DNA of 24,087 nucleotides from an uncultured Blautia sp. GTDB taxonomy: Bacteria; Bacillota_A; Clostridia; Lachnospirales; Lachnospiraceae. The position numbers were made by a program, and so were the translations under genes. The stretch spans positions 1 through 24,087 of the forward strand of contig CAJLTE010000045.1 in assembly GCA_905209435.1 (NCBI GenBank), read 5' to 3'. The notes beneath the pieces were generated by a model that saw only the letters and a list, made by a program, of their open reading frames with translations, was not told the DNA's origin and made no database searches. Below are positions 6,372 to 15,621 of the stretch, in pieces (the first letter of the stretch is position 1; each line of letters starts with the position of its first letter).

Positions 6372-7775
6372 ATGAATGAAAATACAGTACAGCTCCACCC
6401 TGCATTCCTTTCCCGAATGAAAGAAATGCTCGGAAATGAATACTCAGACTTTCTCGCCAGCTTCGACGCTCCACGCACCTACGGTCTCCGTGTAAACACC
6501 TCCAAGATCACCTGCGAAGAATTCGAGAAACTGGCTCCATTTTCCATCAGATCAATCCCATGGATCAAAAACGGCTACTTCTACGATGAAGACGTCCGTC
6601 CATCCAGATGTCCTTACTACCAGGCCGGTCTCTATTATCTCCAGGAGCCAAGCGCCATGACTCCAGCCTCCCGTATCCCGATCGAACCCGGAGACAGAGT
6701 CCTTGACCTCTGCGCAGCCCCGGGCGGAAAGGCAACTGCAGCAGGTGCAGCGCTCAAGGGCCAGGGACTTCTGGTGGCAAATGACATCAGCACTTCCCGC
6801 GCCAGAGCCCTACTTCGCAATCTGGAGCTATTCGGCATTCCAAATGTCTTCGTTGCCAATGAGACGCCAGCCAAACTCACCAAATCATTTCCTGAATTCT
6901 TTGACAAAATCATTCTGGATGCTCCCTGCTCCGGAGAAGGAATGTTCCGTAAGGAAGAAGCCCTTGCCAAAGACTGGACCCCTGAGAAATCTCAGGAACT
7001 TGCAGAGATCCAGAAAGAACTCTCACTCCAGGCAGCAGATATGCTCCGTCCCGGCGGTCTGATGCTCTACTCCACCTGCACATTCGCTCCTATCGAAGAT
7101 GAACAGACCGTCTCTTATCTTCTGGAAAACCGTCCGGACATGGAACTAATCGAAATGGAAGATTATGAAGGATTCTCTCACGGTGTCCCGGAATGGGGAA
7201 ACGGAAATCCGGAACTTGCTAAATGTATCCGTATCTTTCCTCATAAGATGAACGGCGAAGGACATTTTCTCGCTCTTTTCCATAAGAAAGGCCAGGCCAT
7301 TCGCGAAAACTCCTGTCCTCATACAAAACCGGACAAAAACGCATTCCCATTGATTGAAGAATTCCTGAACGAAATTGGTCTGAAAACCCTCGGCGGCAGG
7401 CCATTTGACTGGGAACGTGTGGAAATCCGAGGCGACAAAGTATACTATCTGCCTCCGGTTGACCATAACTTCCGTGGAATCACCTTCTTAAGAAACGGCC
7501 TCTATCTCGGTGACCTAAAGAAAAATCGCTTCGAACCTTCTCAGCCTTTTGCACTGGCAATCCACAAGGGTGAAGCCGAAGCAGTAATCTCACTTTCTGC
7601 TTCTGATGAAAGAATCACCAGATATCTGAAAGGAGAAACCTTAAATATCGAACCGGAGGAAGCAGCTCACAAAAAAGGCTGGCATCTCCTCTGTGCAGAT
7701 GGATATCCGATCGGTTTCGGCAAACTGGTCAACCAGATTCTTAAAAACAAATATCCGGCAGGGTGGCGCGTATAA
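6372..7775 (+). CDS. rsmF: RsmF-like 16S rRNA/tRNA m5C methyltransferase (NOL1/NOP2/Sun family)
   Basis: 467-residue SAM-dependent RNA cytosine-C5 methyltransferase. The SAM-binding motif is DLCAAPGGK (112-120). Motif IV is DAPCSGEGMF (183-192), with C186 for product release. Motif VI is STCTFAPIEDE (234-244), with catalytic C236. The N-terminal part (1-100) is the usual RNA-binding lead-in; the C-terminal 170 residues, with NFRGITFLRNGLYLG and PIGFGKLVNQILKNKYPAG, fit the RsmF ferredoxin-like and PUA-like domains. The frame is open from 6291, but that stretch lies in a repeat; AAAGGAAA lies ten bases before the ATG at 6372. The last 33 coding bases form the first arm of a terminator. The exact target base is inferred from the family only. 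Confidence 0.92.
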   Translation: MNENTVQLHPAFLSRMKEMLGNEYSDFLASFDAPRTYGLRVNTSKITCEEFEKLAPFSIRSIPWIKNGYFYDEDVRPSRCPYYQAGLYYLQEPSAMTPASRIPIEPGDRVLDLCAAPGGKATAAGAALKGQGLLVANDISTSRARALLRNLELFGIPNVFVANETPAKLTKSFPEFFDKIILDAPCSGEGMFRKEEALAKDWTPEKSQELAEIQKELSLQAADMLRPGGLMLYSTCTFAPIEDEQTVSYLLENRPDMELIEMEDYEGFSHGVPEWGNGNPELAKCIRIFPHKMNGEGHFLALFHKKGQAIRENSCPHTKPDKNAFPLIEEFLNEIGLKTLGGRPFDWERVEIRGDKVYYLPPVDHNFRGITFLRNGLYLGDLKKNRFEPSQPFALAIHKGEAEAVISLSASDERITRYLKGETLNIEPEEAAHKKGWHLLCADGYPIGFGKLVNQILKNKYPAGWRV

Positions 7776-7808
7776 CACGCGCTTATCCCTTCCGGATATT
7801 TGTTTTTT
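7743..7808. terminator. Bidirectional terminator shared by rsmF and addA
   Basis: Arms AAAAACAAATATCCGG (7743-7758) and its complement (7792-7807) form a 16-bp stem; the enclosed sequence holds AGGG/CCCT and GCGCG/CGCGC pairs. T-runs follow in both directions. The left arm is inside the last codons of rsmF and the right arm abuts the addA stop codon (7807-7809), so two convergent genes share one terminator. Confidence 0.88.
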
Positions 7809-10800
7809 ACTTTTTCAATAATATTTCCTTCTGTAACGTAAAAGAATAAATAAACTTCTCTTTCACCTTCATCCCCGTCATACGTTCTAATGCCTCAGCA
7901 TAATCCTCAAGCTGCACATGATACAGGTCTATCAGTTTCTGCTCCTGTCCTTTTCTCACTCTGTCTGTCTTATAATCCACCAGAATAATCTTTCCATCTT
8001 CTATAAAATACGCATCTATGATTCCCTGCACCAATATTGTCTCATCCTGCCAGGAATCATCAATCAATGAAGCACTTCTCTGAATTACAAATGGCTGCTC
8101 TCTGTAGAGCTTTTTTTCCATGGCAGCCTTTCGCATCCTCTGTCCCAGTTCAGAATCTACAAATCTCTTAATGTCACAGATACGAATACATTCTATCTCC
8201 TGTTCCGTCATCTTCTGGCTTTCCAGAAGCCTCTTTAACTGAAGCTGAAGCTGTTCCTCGCTGTCCGTCTCTGTATAATCCAGGCATTCCATCACTCTGT
8301 GATAAGCAGTACCTCTGGCAGCTCCTTTATACTCTTCCTGCTTCTCTGCCATAAATGAAGGAACCGGCGCTTCCTGATCTGTCTCCTGCTGCTCTGCAGA
8401 CACACTGATATTCTCTTCCAGTTCACTTTCCTCATACCAGCTTCGTTTTTTCAGATCAGAAACACTGACTTTAACCGGAATATCCTCCAGATATTTATAG
8501 GGATAAACATATGAAAATCTCTTTTCAATTTCTTCTCTAACGTTCTTATCATATACCTTATTTGCATCCCAGTTCTTCAGGTATTCCTCCTGCATCTGAT
8601 TTCCTGTCTGAAGAATCACTGCTTTTTCTGTCATCTGCCGGACAGTAACTTTCTTTATGACAAAATCAGAAATATCATCATAAATTCCCGGTTGCTTCTT
8701 CATAAGAATTCCATACTCACTCAAAAGTTCACTCATTGCTCTGTGCCTTACAAGTGCCGGCAGTACAAATGCCCAGTAATTTTTTGCCTTCATTCTTGTT
8801 CCCAGAGGAAGCAGCTCCTCTTTTTCATCCAGAAAACGTGCCAGAGACAACATCTGTTTGTCCAGCCTGCCCACAGTTCCTGTAAGGATCAGTTTCTCCT
8901 TTGCTCTTGTCATGGCAACATAAAGTACTCGCAGTTCTTCTCCAAGACTTTCTTTCAGAAGCTGTCTTCTGATAATCTGCTTATTCAGTGAAGATGCAAT
9001 TATCCTCTTTTCAGGTACCACTGCATCTGCTCCTATCCCAAGTTCCGGATGAAGCAGCAGTCCTGCATTCATATCCTGAAAATTAAACTGTTTTCCCATA
9101 CCTGCCACAAATACTACCGGAAATTCCAGTCCTTTACTTTTGTGGATCGTCATGATCTCCACTGCAGTATTTCCTGCACCTGTCAGGTTTACTTCGCCAT
9201 AGTCCACTTCATATGCCTGTAACTGTTCGATATAACGGACAAAATTAAACAGACCTCTGTAACTGGTTTTCTCATAGTCCATGGCTTTTTCCACAAGCAT
9301 AGTCAGATTTGCGAAACGCTGCGCTCCTCCCGGAAGTGCTCTGGCATAGTTTCCATATCCAGTTTCTTTCAGTACATAAAGAATCAGTTCATGTACCGGC
9401 GTATATGCCGCCATATTTCTAACCTTTTCCAGAAGCTGCAGAAATCCCTTCAGCTTTGCTCCTAACTCCATCCCTGAATCTGACAGATCAGATTTTACAT
9501 ATGCGGTCACACTCTCATAAAGCAGCCCCTTCGGATACTGAATCCTGAGCTCTGCCAGTTCCTGTGAAGTACATCCCACGATTGGTGAACGAAGCACTCC
9601 CATAAGCGGTATATCCTGTAATGGATTATCGCATACCTTCAGATAATTCAGCACCGTAACGATTTCAAGTGCCGAAAAATATCCAGTCCTGGACGTACAA
9701 TACACTGGAATGTCCTGGGATGCCAGCACTTCTCTGAAAGTTTCCGCCCAGCCATAAGCAGTACGAAGCAAGATCACAATATCCCCGTACTCTACCGGTC
9801 TGTACTCTTTTGTTTCTTTATCTACGATCTGCTCTTTTCCTACGATTTCCTGGATTCTCTGAGCGATAGCCAGCGCTTCCAGTTCCTGCGCATTCTGGTT
9901 TTCCAGTTCTTTCTGACTATTCTGCGTATCTGAATCTTCATAGTTCTGCATATCAGCCAGTTCCTCTCCGTCTTTCTCGACCAGAAGTACCTCTGTTTTT
10001 GTAAATTCCTCTGACTCTCCTTCCGGAAAAGAAGCCCCCGGATAAAGGGCAGCATCCTTATCATAAGTAATGCCTCCCAGATCTTCTCCCATGATCTGCC
10101 GGAAAATAAAATTGACGCTCTCCAGAACCTGTGCCCGGCTTCTGAAATTTTTATGCAGATCAATCCTTTGTTCCTGCGCCTCCACAGTAGAGTAACTCTT
10201 ATACTTCTCCATAAAAAGTTCCGGCCGTGCCAGACGGAAACGATAAATGCTCTGTTTTACATCTCCTACCATAAAGATATTTTTCTTCTGGTTGATCCAG
10301 CCTGACACTGCAGTTGTGAGAAGTTCCTGTACATAATTGCTATCCTGATATTCATCCACAAGAACCTCATCATATTTCGCAGAGAGTTCCCGCGCTGCCT
10401 GAGACATATGAACTTTCTCCCCGTCTTTTGTCATCAGGATCTGCAGGGCAAAATGCTCCATATCCGTAAAATCAAGAATATTTTTCTCCCTTTTTGCTTC
10501 TCCAAATTGTTTTATAAATTGATTTGTAAGCTCAGTCAGCATTTCCACAGGCTCTCTGATATATCTGATCACTTCCAGAATCTCTGTCTCCGTACTCTGG
10601 AAATATCTTTGTCCCAGTTCTTTAAGTATTCCCTTCTCTTCTTCTCTGAGATCTTTTACCCTTTGTTTTTTTTGCTCGTCTACCTCCGGAGCTTTCTTTG
10701 TACTGAGTCTTGCAAATGCAGGTTTCATCAGGGCTTTTACTGTCCCGTCATAGTCTTTTTTCCCTGCCAGTTCTTTTAAACTTCTTACAAACAGCAGATC

Positions 10801-11559
10801 ACTGTTCAGTGCATCCTCATACAAGTATGGGCCGTCAGCCTCCACGCAGACATTTCTTGCCTCCTGTATCAGAAGTTCTGCTTCCTGCAGTTCGTCCGTT
10901 ACTGCAGCCCAGAGCATTTTCATCCACTCTGTATTTCTTAATTCTTCCAGGGACTCAATTTTATAATCCGTGAGACATTCCCTGAGCCATTCTTCAGGAA
11001 ACGGATTACTCATTGCCATTTCATATAATTTCTGTACCAGCTCTCCCAGATTTTCATCTGACTTTCCTGTTGCAAAGCATTCCACAAATTTCCGAAACTT
11101 TTCATCCTTCTGCGCATAATGCTCCTCAAGCAATGTTTTCACAACATCCCCCCTGAGAAGTTTCAACTCTCCTTCATCTGCTGTCCGATATCCGGGATCC
11201 AGTCCGATCAGATGAAAATAATTTCGGATAATATATGCACAGAAACCATCAATAGTTGTGATCTGCGCTGTGTGAAGCAGTGTAATCTGACGCTGAAGAT
11301 GTTCATTATCCGGTTCCTCATAAAGCGCTTTTTCTATAGCAGCCGAAATCCTCTCTTTCATCTCACCTGCCGCAGCCCTTGTAAATGTCATGATCAGAAG
11401 TCTGTCAATATCTACCGGATGAGATTTATCTGTGATCTTGCTCAAAATTCTCTCTACAAGTACTGCTGTTTTACCAGATCCGGCAGCTGCACTGACCAGG
11501 ATATTCCTGTCCCGCAGCCGGATAACCTCCTGCTGCTCTTTTGTCCATTGTACGCCCAT
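7807..11559 (-). CDS. addA: ATP-dependent helicase/nuclease subunit A (AddA)
   Basis: 1250-residue subunit of the AddAB helicase-nuclease, which unwinds and resects double-strand breaks and loads RecA. It has UvrD/Rep helicase motifs in order: AAAGSGKT (24-31), DEYQD (402-406), GDVKQSIYRFR (432-442), MTIHKSKGLEFP (middle third) and VLYVAMTRAKEKL. A C-terminal RecB-type nuclease domain follows, with GTAYHRVME, GIIDAYF and VDYKTD (about 1195-1199); the metal-binding aspartates are present. The frame extends to 11601, but GGGAGG lies nine bases before the ATG at 11559, one base after the addB stop, so addB and addA are tightly coupled. Length is normal for the family and no disruption is seen. 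Confidence 0.97.
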   Translation of the reverse strand: MGVQWTKEQQEVIRLRDRNILVSAAAGSGKTAVLVERILSKITDKSHPVDIDRLLIMTFTRAAAGEMKERISAAIEKALYEEPDNEHLQRQITLLHTAQITTIDGFCAYIIRNYFHLIGLDPGYRTADEGELKLLRGDVVKTLLEEHYAQKDEKFRKFVECFATGKSDENLGELVQKLYEMAMSNPFPEEWLRECLTDYKIESLEELRNTEWMKMLWAAVTDELQEAELLIQEARNVCVEADGPYLYEDALNSDLLFVRSLKELAGKKDYDGTVKALMKPAFARLSTKKAPEVDEQKKQRVKDLREEEKGILKELGQRYFQSTETEILEVIRYIREPVEMLTELTNQFIKQFGEAKREKNILDFTDMEHFALQILMTKDGEKVHMSQAARELSAKYDEVLVDEYQDSNYVQELLTTAVSGWINQKKNIFMVGDVKQSIYRFRLARPELFMEKYKSYSTVEAQEQRIDLHKNFRSRAQVLESVNFIFRQIMGEDLGGITYDKDAALYPGASFPEGESEEFTKTEVLLVEKDGEELADMQNYEDSDTQNSQKELENQNAQELEALAIAQRIQEIVGKEQIVDKETKEYRPVEYGDIVILLRTAYGWAETFREVLASQDIPVYCTSRTGYFSALEIVTVLNYLKVCDNPLQDIPLMGVLRSPIVGCTSQELAELRIQYPKGLLYESVTAYVKSDLSDSGMELGAKLKGFLQLLEKVRNMAAYTPVHELILYVLKETGYGNYARALPGGAQRFANLTMLVEKAMDYEKTSYRGLFNFVRYIEQLQAYEVDYGEVNLTGAGNTAVEIMTIHKSKGLEFPVVFVAGMGKQFNFQDMNAGLLLHPELGIGADAVVPEKRIIASSLNKQIIRRQLLKESLGEELRVLYVAMTRAKEKLILTGTVGRLDKQMLSLARFLDEKEELLPLGTRMKAKNYWAFVLPALVRHRAMSELLSEYGILMKKQPGIYDDISDFVIKKVTVRQMTEKAVILQTGNQMQEEYLKNWDANKVYDKNVREEIEKRFSYVYPYKYLEDIPVKVSVSDLKKRSWYEESELEENISVSAEQQETDQEAPVPSFMAEKQEEYKGAARGTAYHRVMECLDYTETDSEEQLQLQLKRLLESQKMTEQEIECIRICDIKRFVDSELGQRMRKAAMEKKLYREQPFVIQRSASLIDDSWQDETILVQGIIDAYFIEDGKIILVDYKTDRVRKGQEQKLIDLYHVQLEDYAEALERMTGMKVKEKFIYSFTLQKEILLKK

Positions 11560-11560
11560 C

Positions 11561-14500
11561 TTACTCTGCCTCCCTGTCAAATGCTTTCCATAATTCCTCA
11601 TCAGAGAAATTTTTCAGTCTGCGAAAATCATATCCTGACAACTTACGATCAAACCCGCACACTGTAATATAAGGACAATAGGTACATGCATCCTTTTTTC
11701 CCAGTTCATAAGGAGACACCTGTGCATCCCCTTCCAGAATTGAACTTCTTATTTTCTCAATCTTTGTCCGTACATATCGTCCCAGCACTGTAAATTGCGT
11801 TTTATCCGCAACAGAAGAATTTTTTCGGAAGCTTCCGTCTTTGTTAAACGCAACCGGAATTGAGCCCAGACTGTTATCTATTCTGCGTACAAGTTCCGCA
11901 TCCGCCTGCACCAGGCCGTTCATTTTCAGTTCTTTCATCAGTCCTGCACTGACCGCTTCTACATCCGCATCTATCTTCTCCTGAATCATGGGATCCTTTA
12001 TATTATAATAAAATACACCCGCCGGAATGATCTCCTTATCCGGGTATTTCTTCTGTTCCACACGCAGTGCACCGTCCAGATAGATCATCAGCTGAAGCTG
12101 CAGACCATGATACAGATATACCAGATCAAAGGATGTATTGCCAGTTTTGTAATCAATGACTTTTACATACACTTTATTCTGATCCTCCATAATATCTACA
12201 CGATCGATTCTTCCACCTCCAAAAGTCACTTCAAAGCCTTCCGGCTGAAATTCTCCCTGTTCCAGCTGTTTCTGAAGCGCCCATACGGTCCTGCGCAGAA
12301 TTCTTCTGGTACGCTCGATCATATATTCATTTCTGGCACTGCTTTTAAGAACTGTATTTCCATAATCAGCTACAATATTATCCAGACACTGGTCCGCAAT
12401 TTGATTTCGCTCCTGTTCTGTGAGTTCCGTCCACTTCAGTCCTCTTTTTCGTACTTCTTCTGCAAAGCTTTCCAGCGCTTCATGCATAACATTTCCCATA
12501 TCCATAGCTTTGAACTCATATTCCACACGTTCTGTAAGTTTCATACCATATTGCAGGAAATGCGCAAATGCACACGCAGCAAAACGTTCCAGCCTTGTAG
12601 CACTATAAGGTGATATTTCCCCATACAGCGCCTTTGCCACACTTTGGCTGATGATGTCCTTAGGTTTTCCCGCAAAGGCTGACTGTACCAGTTTTTGTAC
12701 TCTGCTTCGGTACTCCGGATTTCGCAGATACCAGCTGTAAAGCTCTCCGAACATTGCATCTGTCTGATTCATAACATCATAGTCTTTCTCTGTTTCTTCT
12801 GCAAGCTTCTCAAGAAACAGATCAATCCCTGTCTCCGGATTCTCCGGATAACAATTGGCTTCATTCTCTATTTCGAAATCACTTTTGTCAGCCCTTTTAA
12901 TGTCCAGATTCGGATACATTCCACGTATACTTCCAATCAGATACGCCGGACTGATTCCTTCGCCTTTTGCATTGGTATCACTAAATGAAAGAATCAGCTG
13001 TTCTCTCGGTTTCGTCATATTCAGATACAGATAAAACCGCTGCATATTCATCAGCTCTTTAGGACCGGGCGCCAGTTCTACCCCCTGATCCTTAAAGAAG
13101 TCTCTGTCCAGTTCTGATAAAATACCACCGTTCTGTGTACTTTTGGGAATGTTTCCCTCGTTTACACCTACAAAGAATAAAGCTTTAATATCCTTTAATC
13201 TGGATCGCTCCATATCTCCCACCATTACCTGATCAATGCTTGGCGGAATCAACGCTACTTTTGCCTGAGAAAGTCCTGTCTCCAGAAGCTGGCGAAATTC
13301 CTGCCTGCTTACCGTTTCATTTCCAAGAATCTCAACCATCTTATCCAGCAGATCCATTACAATGCCGTAAATCTGACTGTATTCTTTTTCCATAGCTTTA
13401 TCACCGGCATCTTTAAACTTCTGCTCCTGCTTTTTCAGCTTTTTCCAGACATTGCTTTTCAGAATAAATTCATAAAGAATACGGCAGTACTCTTCCACAG
13501 TTTTCTTTCCTGCGCAGAATCCTTCCGCAAGTCCCTTTACCTCTTCTGCAAAAATTTCTCTGATCTCATTCAGTTCCTGAATCTGATCTGCTTCCATTCC
13601 CCTGTACACACGAACCCACTTCCCGGACCACTTCTTATATCCACGGATTCCGAGAGCAAGTACATAATTCTCCAGCTTGTCCGCCTGTTCTCTGCTAACT
13701 TCTGACATTCCACATCTCAGATACCGAAATACACTTTCATAAGGGAATCCCTGCACTGCCATTTCCATAGCTGCCCGAAGGTATTCTACAAAAGGATTCA
13801 TAAGCACAGAATGCTTCTCATCAATAAAATATGGGATACCAGCTTCCTCAAACACCTGAGATGCAAGTCTTGCATATTCCTCCAGATTTCCTGTTATCAC
13901 TGCAATTTCTCCATAACGATATCCACAGGTACGCACAAGTTGGGCCATTCTTCTGGCAGCTTCACGCATTTCTTCCAGAGGAGATGCTGCCGCAAAAATC
14001 TGAATTTCATTTTGCTTTTCCTGATACACTGCTTTCCTGTATCGGAAAATATGCTTTTCCAGAAACTGCAGCGCAGGCGCCTGTGCAAATCGTGACTGCC
14101 CTGATGTTTTCAGATAAACCGGATCTTCCAGATCATTTGTCAGATCTGCAAGAGTTCGGATCATTTTCCTGCTCATATAGAAAAGATGATGTGGTTTTCC
14201 TGGAACAAATGCATTCTCTTTTTCATCCATTGTCACAGTCACACATACTTTGTCTGAAATAATCAGCAGTTCACGGATCACATTCACCTGAATCGGAGTA
14301 AATCCCGTAAATCCGTCAAACAGGAATTCCGCACCTTTCAGTTTCTCAGAAAACGGAAGCTGCTTAAGCAGGACATCCATCACCTCTTCACCGGTCATAT
14401 AATGTCCTTTCAGAAAATCCTTAAAAGACTGATAAAGAACTCCCACATCCTTCAGCTTCATTTCAAGCAAAGCCTGATCCTTTGCTTTCTCTTTCATTTC

Positions 14501-14920
14501 TTCCAGATCATCTTCTCTGATATCATACTGCATAAATTCAGATACCAGAGATTTTACTTCATCCAGATATCCAGGCTTATTCATCTGGCTTCCAAGATAG
14601 TCCAGTTCTTTTCTGTGCTGCTGCACCATTTTCTGCAGCACCATACTCTTTCCTGTATCTTCCAGAACTTTCCTGTTGTCACCACCAGTTTCCTCAAACA
14701 CACGGTATGCAAGACGCTCAAAGCTCAAAATGTCTATATTCAGAATTCCTTTTCCCGGATGCATTTCTACCAGTGTCTTTTGTGTCTGCATAGTAAACTG
14801 TTCAGGTACGATTACATAATAGTTCTTCTCCGGGTGTTTTAGAGAGTCCTGTATGATTCTTTTGTATGCATAATATGATTTTCCGGCGCCTGAGCTGCCG
14901 ATTATAAACTGTAATGACAT
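11561..14920 (-). CDS. addB: ATP-dependent helicase/nuclease subunit B (AddB)
   Basis: 1119-residue partner of AddA. The N-terminus carries a P-loop, GSSGAGKS (8-15). The second nuclease domain holds VIDYKTG (about 923-927) followed by LQLQLMIYLD. Four cysteines for the structural 4Fe-4S cluster are present: C783 in ERFAACAFAHF, and C1079, C1082 and C1088 in CTYCPYITVC, with the same spacing as in Bacillus AddB. The ATG at 14920 begins the family-typical MSLQFIIG; the nearest purine-rich site (AAAGGA) is rather distant, about fourteen bases. First gene of the addBA operon. The helicase-like middle is expected to act in Chi recognition without ATPase motor activity. Confidence 0.96.
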   Translation of the reverse strand: MSLQFIIGSSGAGKSYYAYKRIIQDSLKHPEKNYYVIVPEQFTMQTQKTLVEMHPGKGILNIDILSFERLAYRVFEETGGDNRKVLEDTGKSMVLQKMVQQHRKELDYLGSQMNKPGYLDEVKSLVSEFMQYDIREDDLEEMKEKAKDQALLEMKLKDVGVLYQSFKDFLKGHYMTGEEVMDVLLKQLPFSEKLKGAEFLFDGFTGFTPIQVNVIRELLIISDKVCVTVTMDEKENAFVPGKPHHLFYMSRKMIRTLADLTNDLEDPVYLKTSGQSRFAQAPALQFLEKHIFRYRKAVYQEKQNEIQIFAAASPLEEMREAARRMAQLVRTCGYRYGEIAVITGNLEEYARLASQVFEEAGIPYFIDEKHSVLMNPFVEYLRAAMEMAVQGFPYESVFRYLRCGMSEVSREQADKLENYVLALGIRGYKKWSGKWVRVYRGMEADQIQELNEIREIFAEEVKGLAEGFCAGKKTVEEYCRILYEFILKSNVWKKLKKQEQKFKDAGDKAMEKEYSQIYGIVMDLLDKMVEILGNETVSRQEFRQLLETGLSQAKVALIPPSIDQVMVGDMERSRLKDIKALFFVGVNEGNIPKSTQNGGILSELDRDFFKDQGVELAPGPKELMNMQRFYLYLNMTKPREQLILSFSDTNAKGEGISPAYLIGSIRGMYPNLDIKRADKSDFEIENEANCYPENPETGIDLFLEKLAEETEKDYDVMNQTDAMFGELYSWYLRNPEYRSRVQKLVQSAFAGKPKDIISQSVAKALYGEISPYSATRLERFAACAFAHFLQYGMKLTERVEYEFKAMDMGNVMHEALESFAEEVRKRGLKWTELTEQERNQIADQCLDNIVADYGNTVLKSSARNEYMIERTRRILRRTVWALQKQLEQGEFQPEGFEVTFGGGRIDRVDIMEDQNKVYVKVIDYKTGNTSFDLVYLYHGLQLQLMIYLDGALRVEQKKYPDKEIIPAGVFYYNIKDPMIQEKIDADVEAVSAGLMKELKMNGLVQADAELVRRIDNSLGSIPVAFNKDGSFRKNSSVADKTQFTVLGRYVRTKIEKIRSSILEGDAQVSPYELGKKDACTYCPYITVCGFDRKLSGYDFRRLKNFSDEELWKAFDREAE

Positions 14921-15051
14921 ATTATCAGATGTTATCCTTTCTATAAAATATAACCTGTCGTCCTCGGTTCTGACTGAAACATATTTTTTGTAATCCGTTT
15001 CGCAGTTGATGCAGAACTTCTGTCTGATCAGGCTAAATTCTCATACCCAAA

Positions 15052-15060
15052 AGTATAACA
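15052..15060 (-). promoter_or_regulatory. Possible extended -10 promoter for addBA
   Basis: On the minus strand TGTTATACT has the TG extension and a good -10 box, about 130 bases before the addB start. No recognisable -35 box lies upstream. The rest of the 206-base divergent region between addB and the plus-strand gene holds nothing else I recognise; a weak TTTGAT-17-TACAAA pair on the plus strand could serve the other gene. Confidence 0.3.
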
Positions 15061-15126
15061 TAAATTATCATAAATTTGATTAGCCAATAATAAAATATAC
15101 AAAACAAACCAGGAGGCGCGCGTACC

Positions 15127-15564
15127 ATGAGTTCCAAAACCAAGATCATTGTCTTACATATGAAGGAAGTAGTCTACACGGCTATTTTCCTTCTTCTTGC
15201 CATTATTCTGGCTGTTGTACTATTTTTTATGTTTGGACACGGTCAGAAAAAGGATACTGCGGCAGATAACGGAAGCCGGTATAAGCCGGGAATCTACACT
15301 TCTTCTATTGAATTGAATGACAATACTTTTGATCTGGAAGTAACGGTTGATTCAGATAAGATCAAATCTATCCGTCTGGTAAATTTAAGTGAAAGCACCT
15401 CCGCCATGTTTCCTCTCATGGAACCGGCCCTGGAATCTCTTGCCAGTCAGATCTACTCCACACAGTCACTGGATAACATCCAATATTCCGATGACCAGAA
15501 ATATACTTCCATGGTCCTGCTCAATGCCATCGAGTCAGCACTAAAAAAAGCGGAGAACTCATAA
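15127..15564 (+). CDS. Membrane-anchored FMN-binding-domain-like protein lacking the flavinylation motif
   Basis: 145-residue protein: a short basic N-terminus, one transmembrane helix (about 15-36), a linker, then an extracytoplasmic domain (52-145). The domain reads like an FMN_bind fold: YKPGIYTSSIEL, DLEVTVDSDKIKSIRLVNLSES and a C-terminal TSMVLLNAIESALKKA. In true covalent flavoproteins the last element is preceded by SGAT, the site modified by ApbE; here that position reads DDQKYTS, so covalent FMN is unlikely. GGAGG is ten bases before the ATG. It is a single gene, divergent from addB, with a perfect terminator overlapping its 3' end. Function unknown; extracytoplasmic ligand binding is inference. 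Confidence 0.7.
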   Translation: MSSKTKIIVLHMKEVVYTAIFLLLAIILAVVLFFMFGHGQKKDTAADNGSRYKPGIYTSSIELNDNTFDLEVTVDSDKIKSIRLVNLSESTSAMFPLMEPALESLASQIYSTQSLDNIQYSDDQKYTSMVLLNAIESALKKAENS

Positions 15565-15582
15565 TCAGTTCTCCGCTTTTTT
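15543..15582. terminator. Perfect bidirectional terminator between FMN-bind-like gene and nadE
   Basis: GCGGAGAACT (15550-15559) and its exact complement (15567-15576) enclose a seven-base loop. Seven A precede and six T follow, so it works on both strands. It includes the stop codon of the plus-strand gene and lies about 40 bases after the nadE stop. Confidence 0.92.
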
Positions 15583-15621
15583 GTATTTGTCTTCTGAGTA
15601 TTTAACAGGCTGTCTAGTCAA

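Noticed and set aside
7807..14920. AddAB as part of an anti-phage island
   Set aside because: AddAB is the standard recombination-repair enzyme in Firmicutes, and no restriction, CRISPR or toxin genes lie near it.
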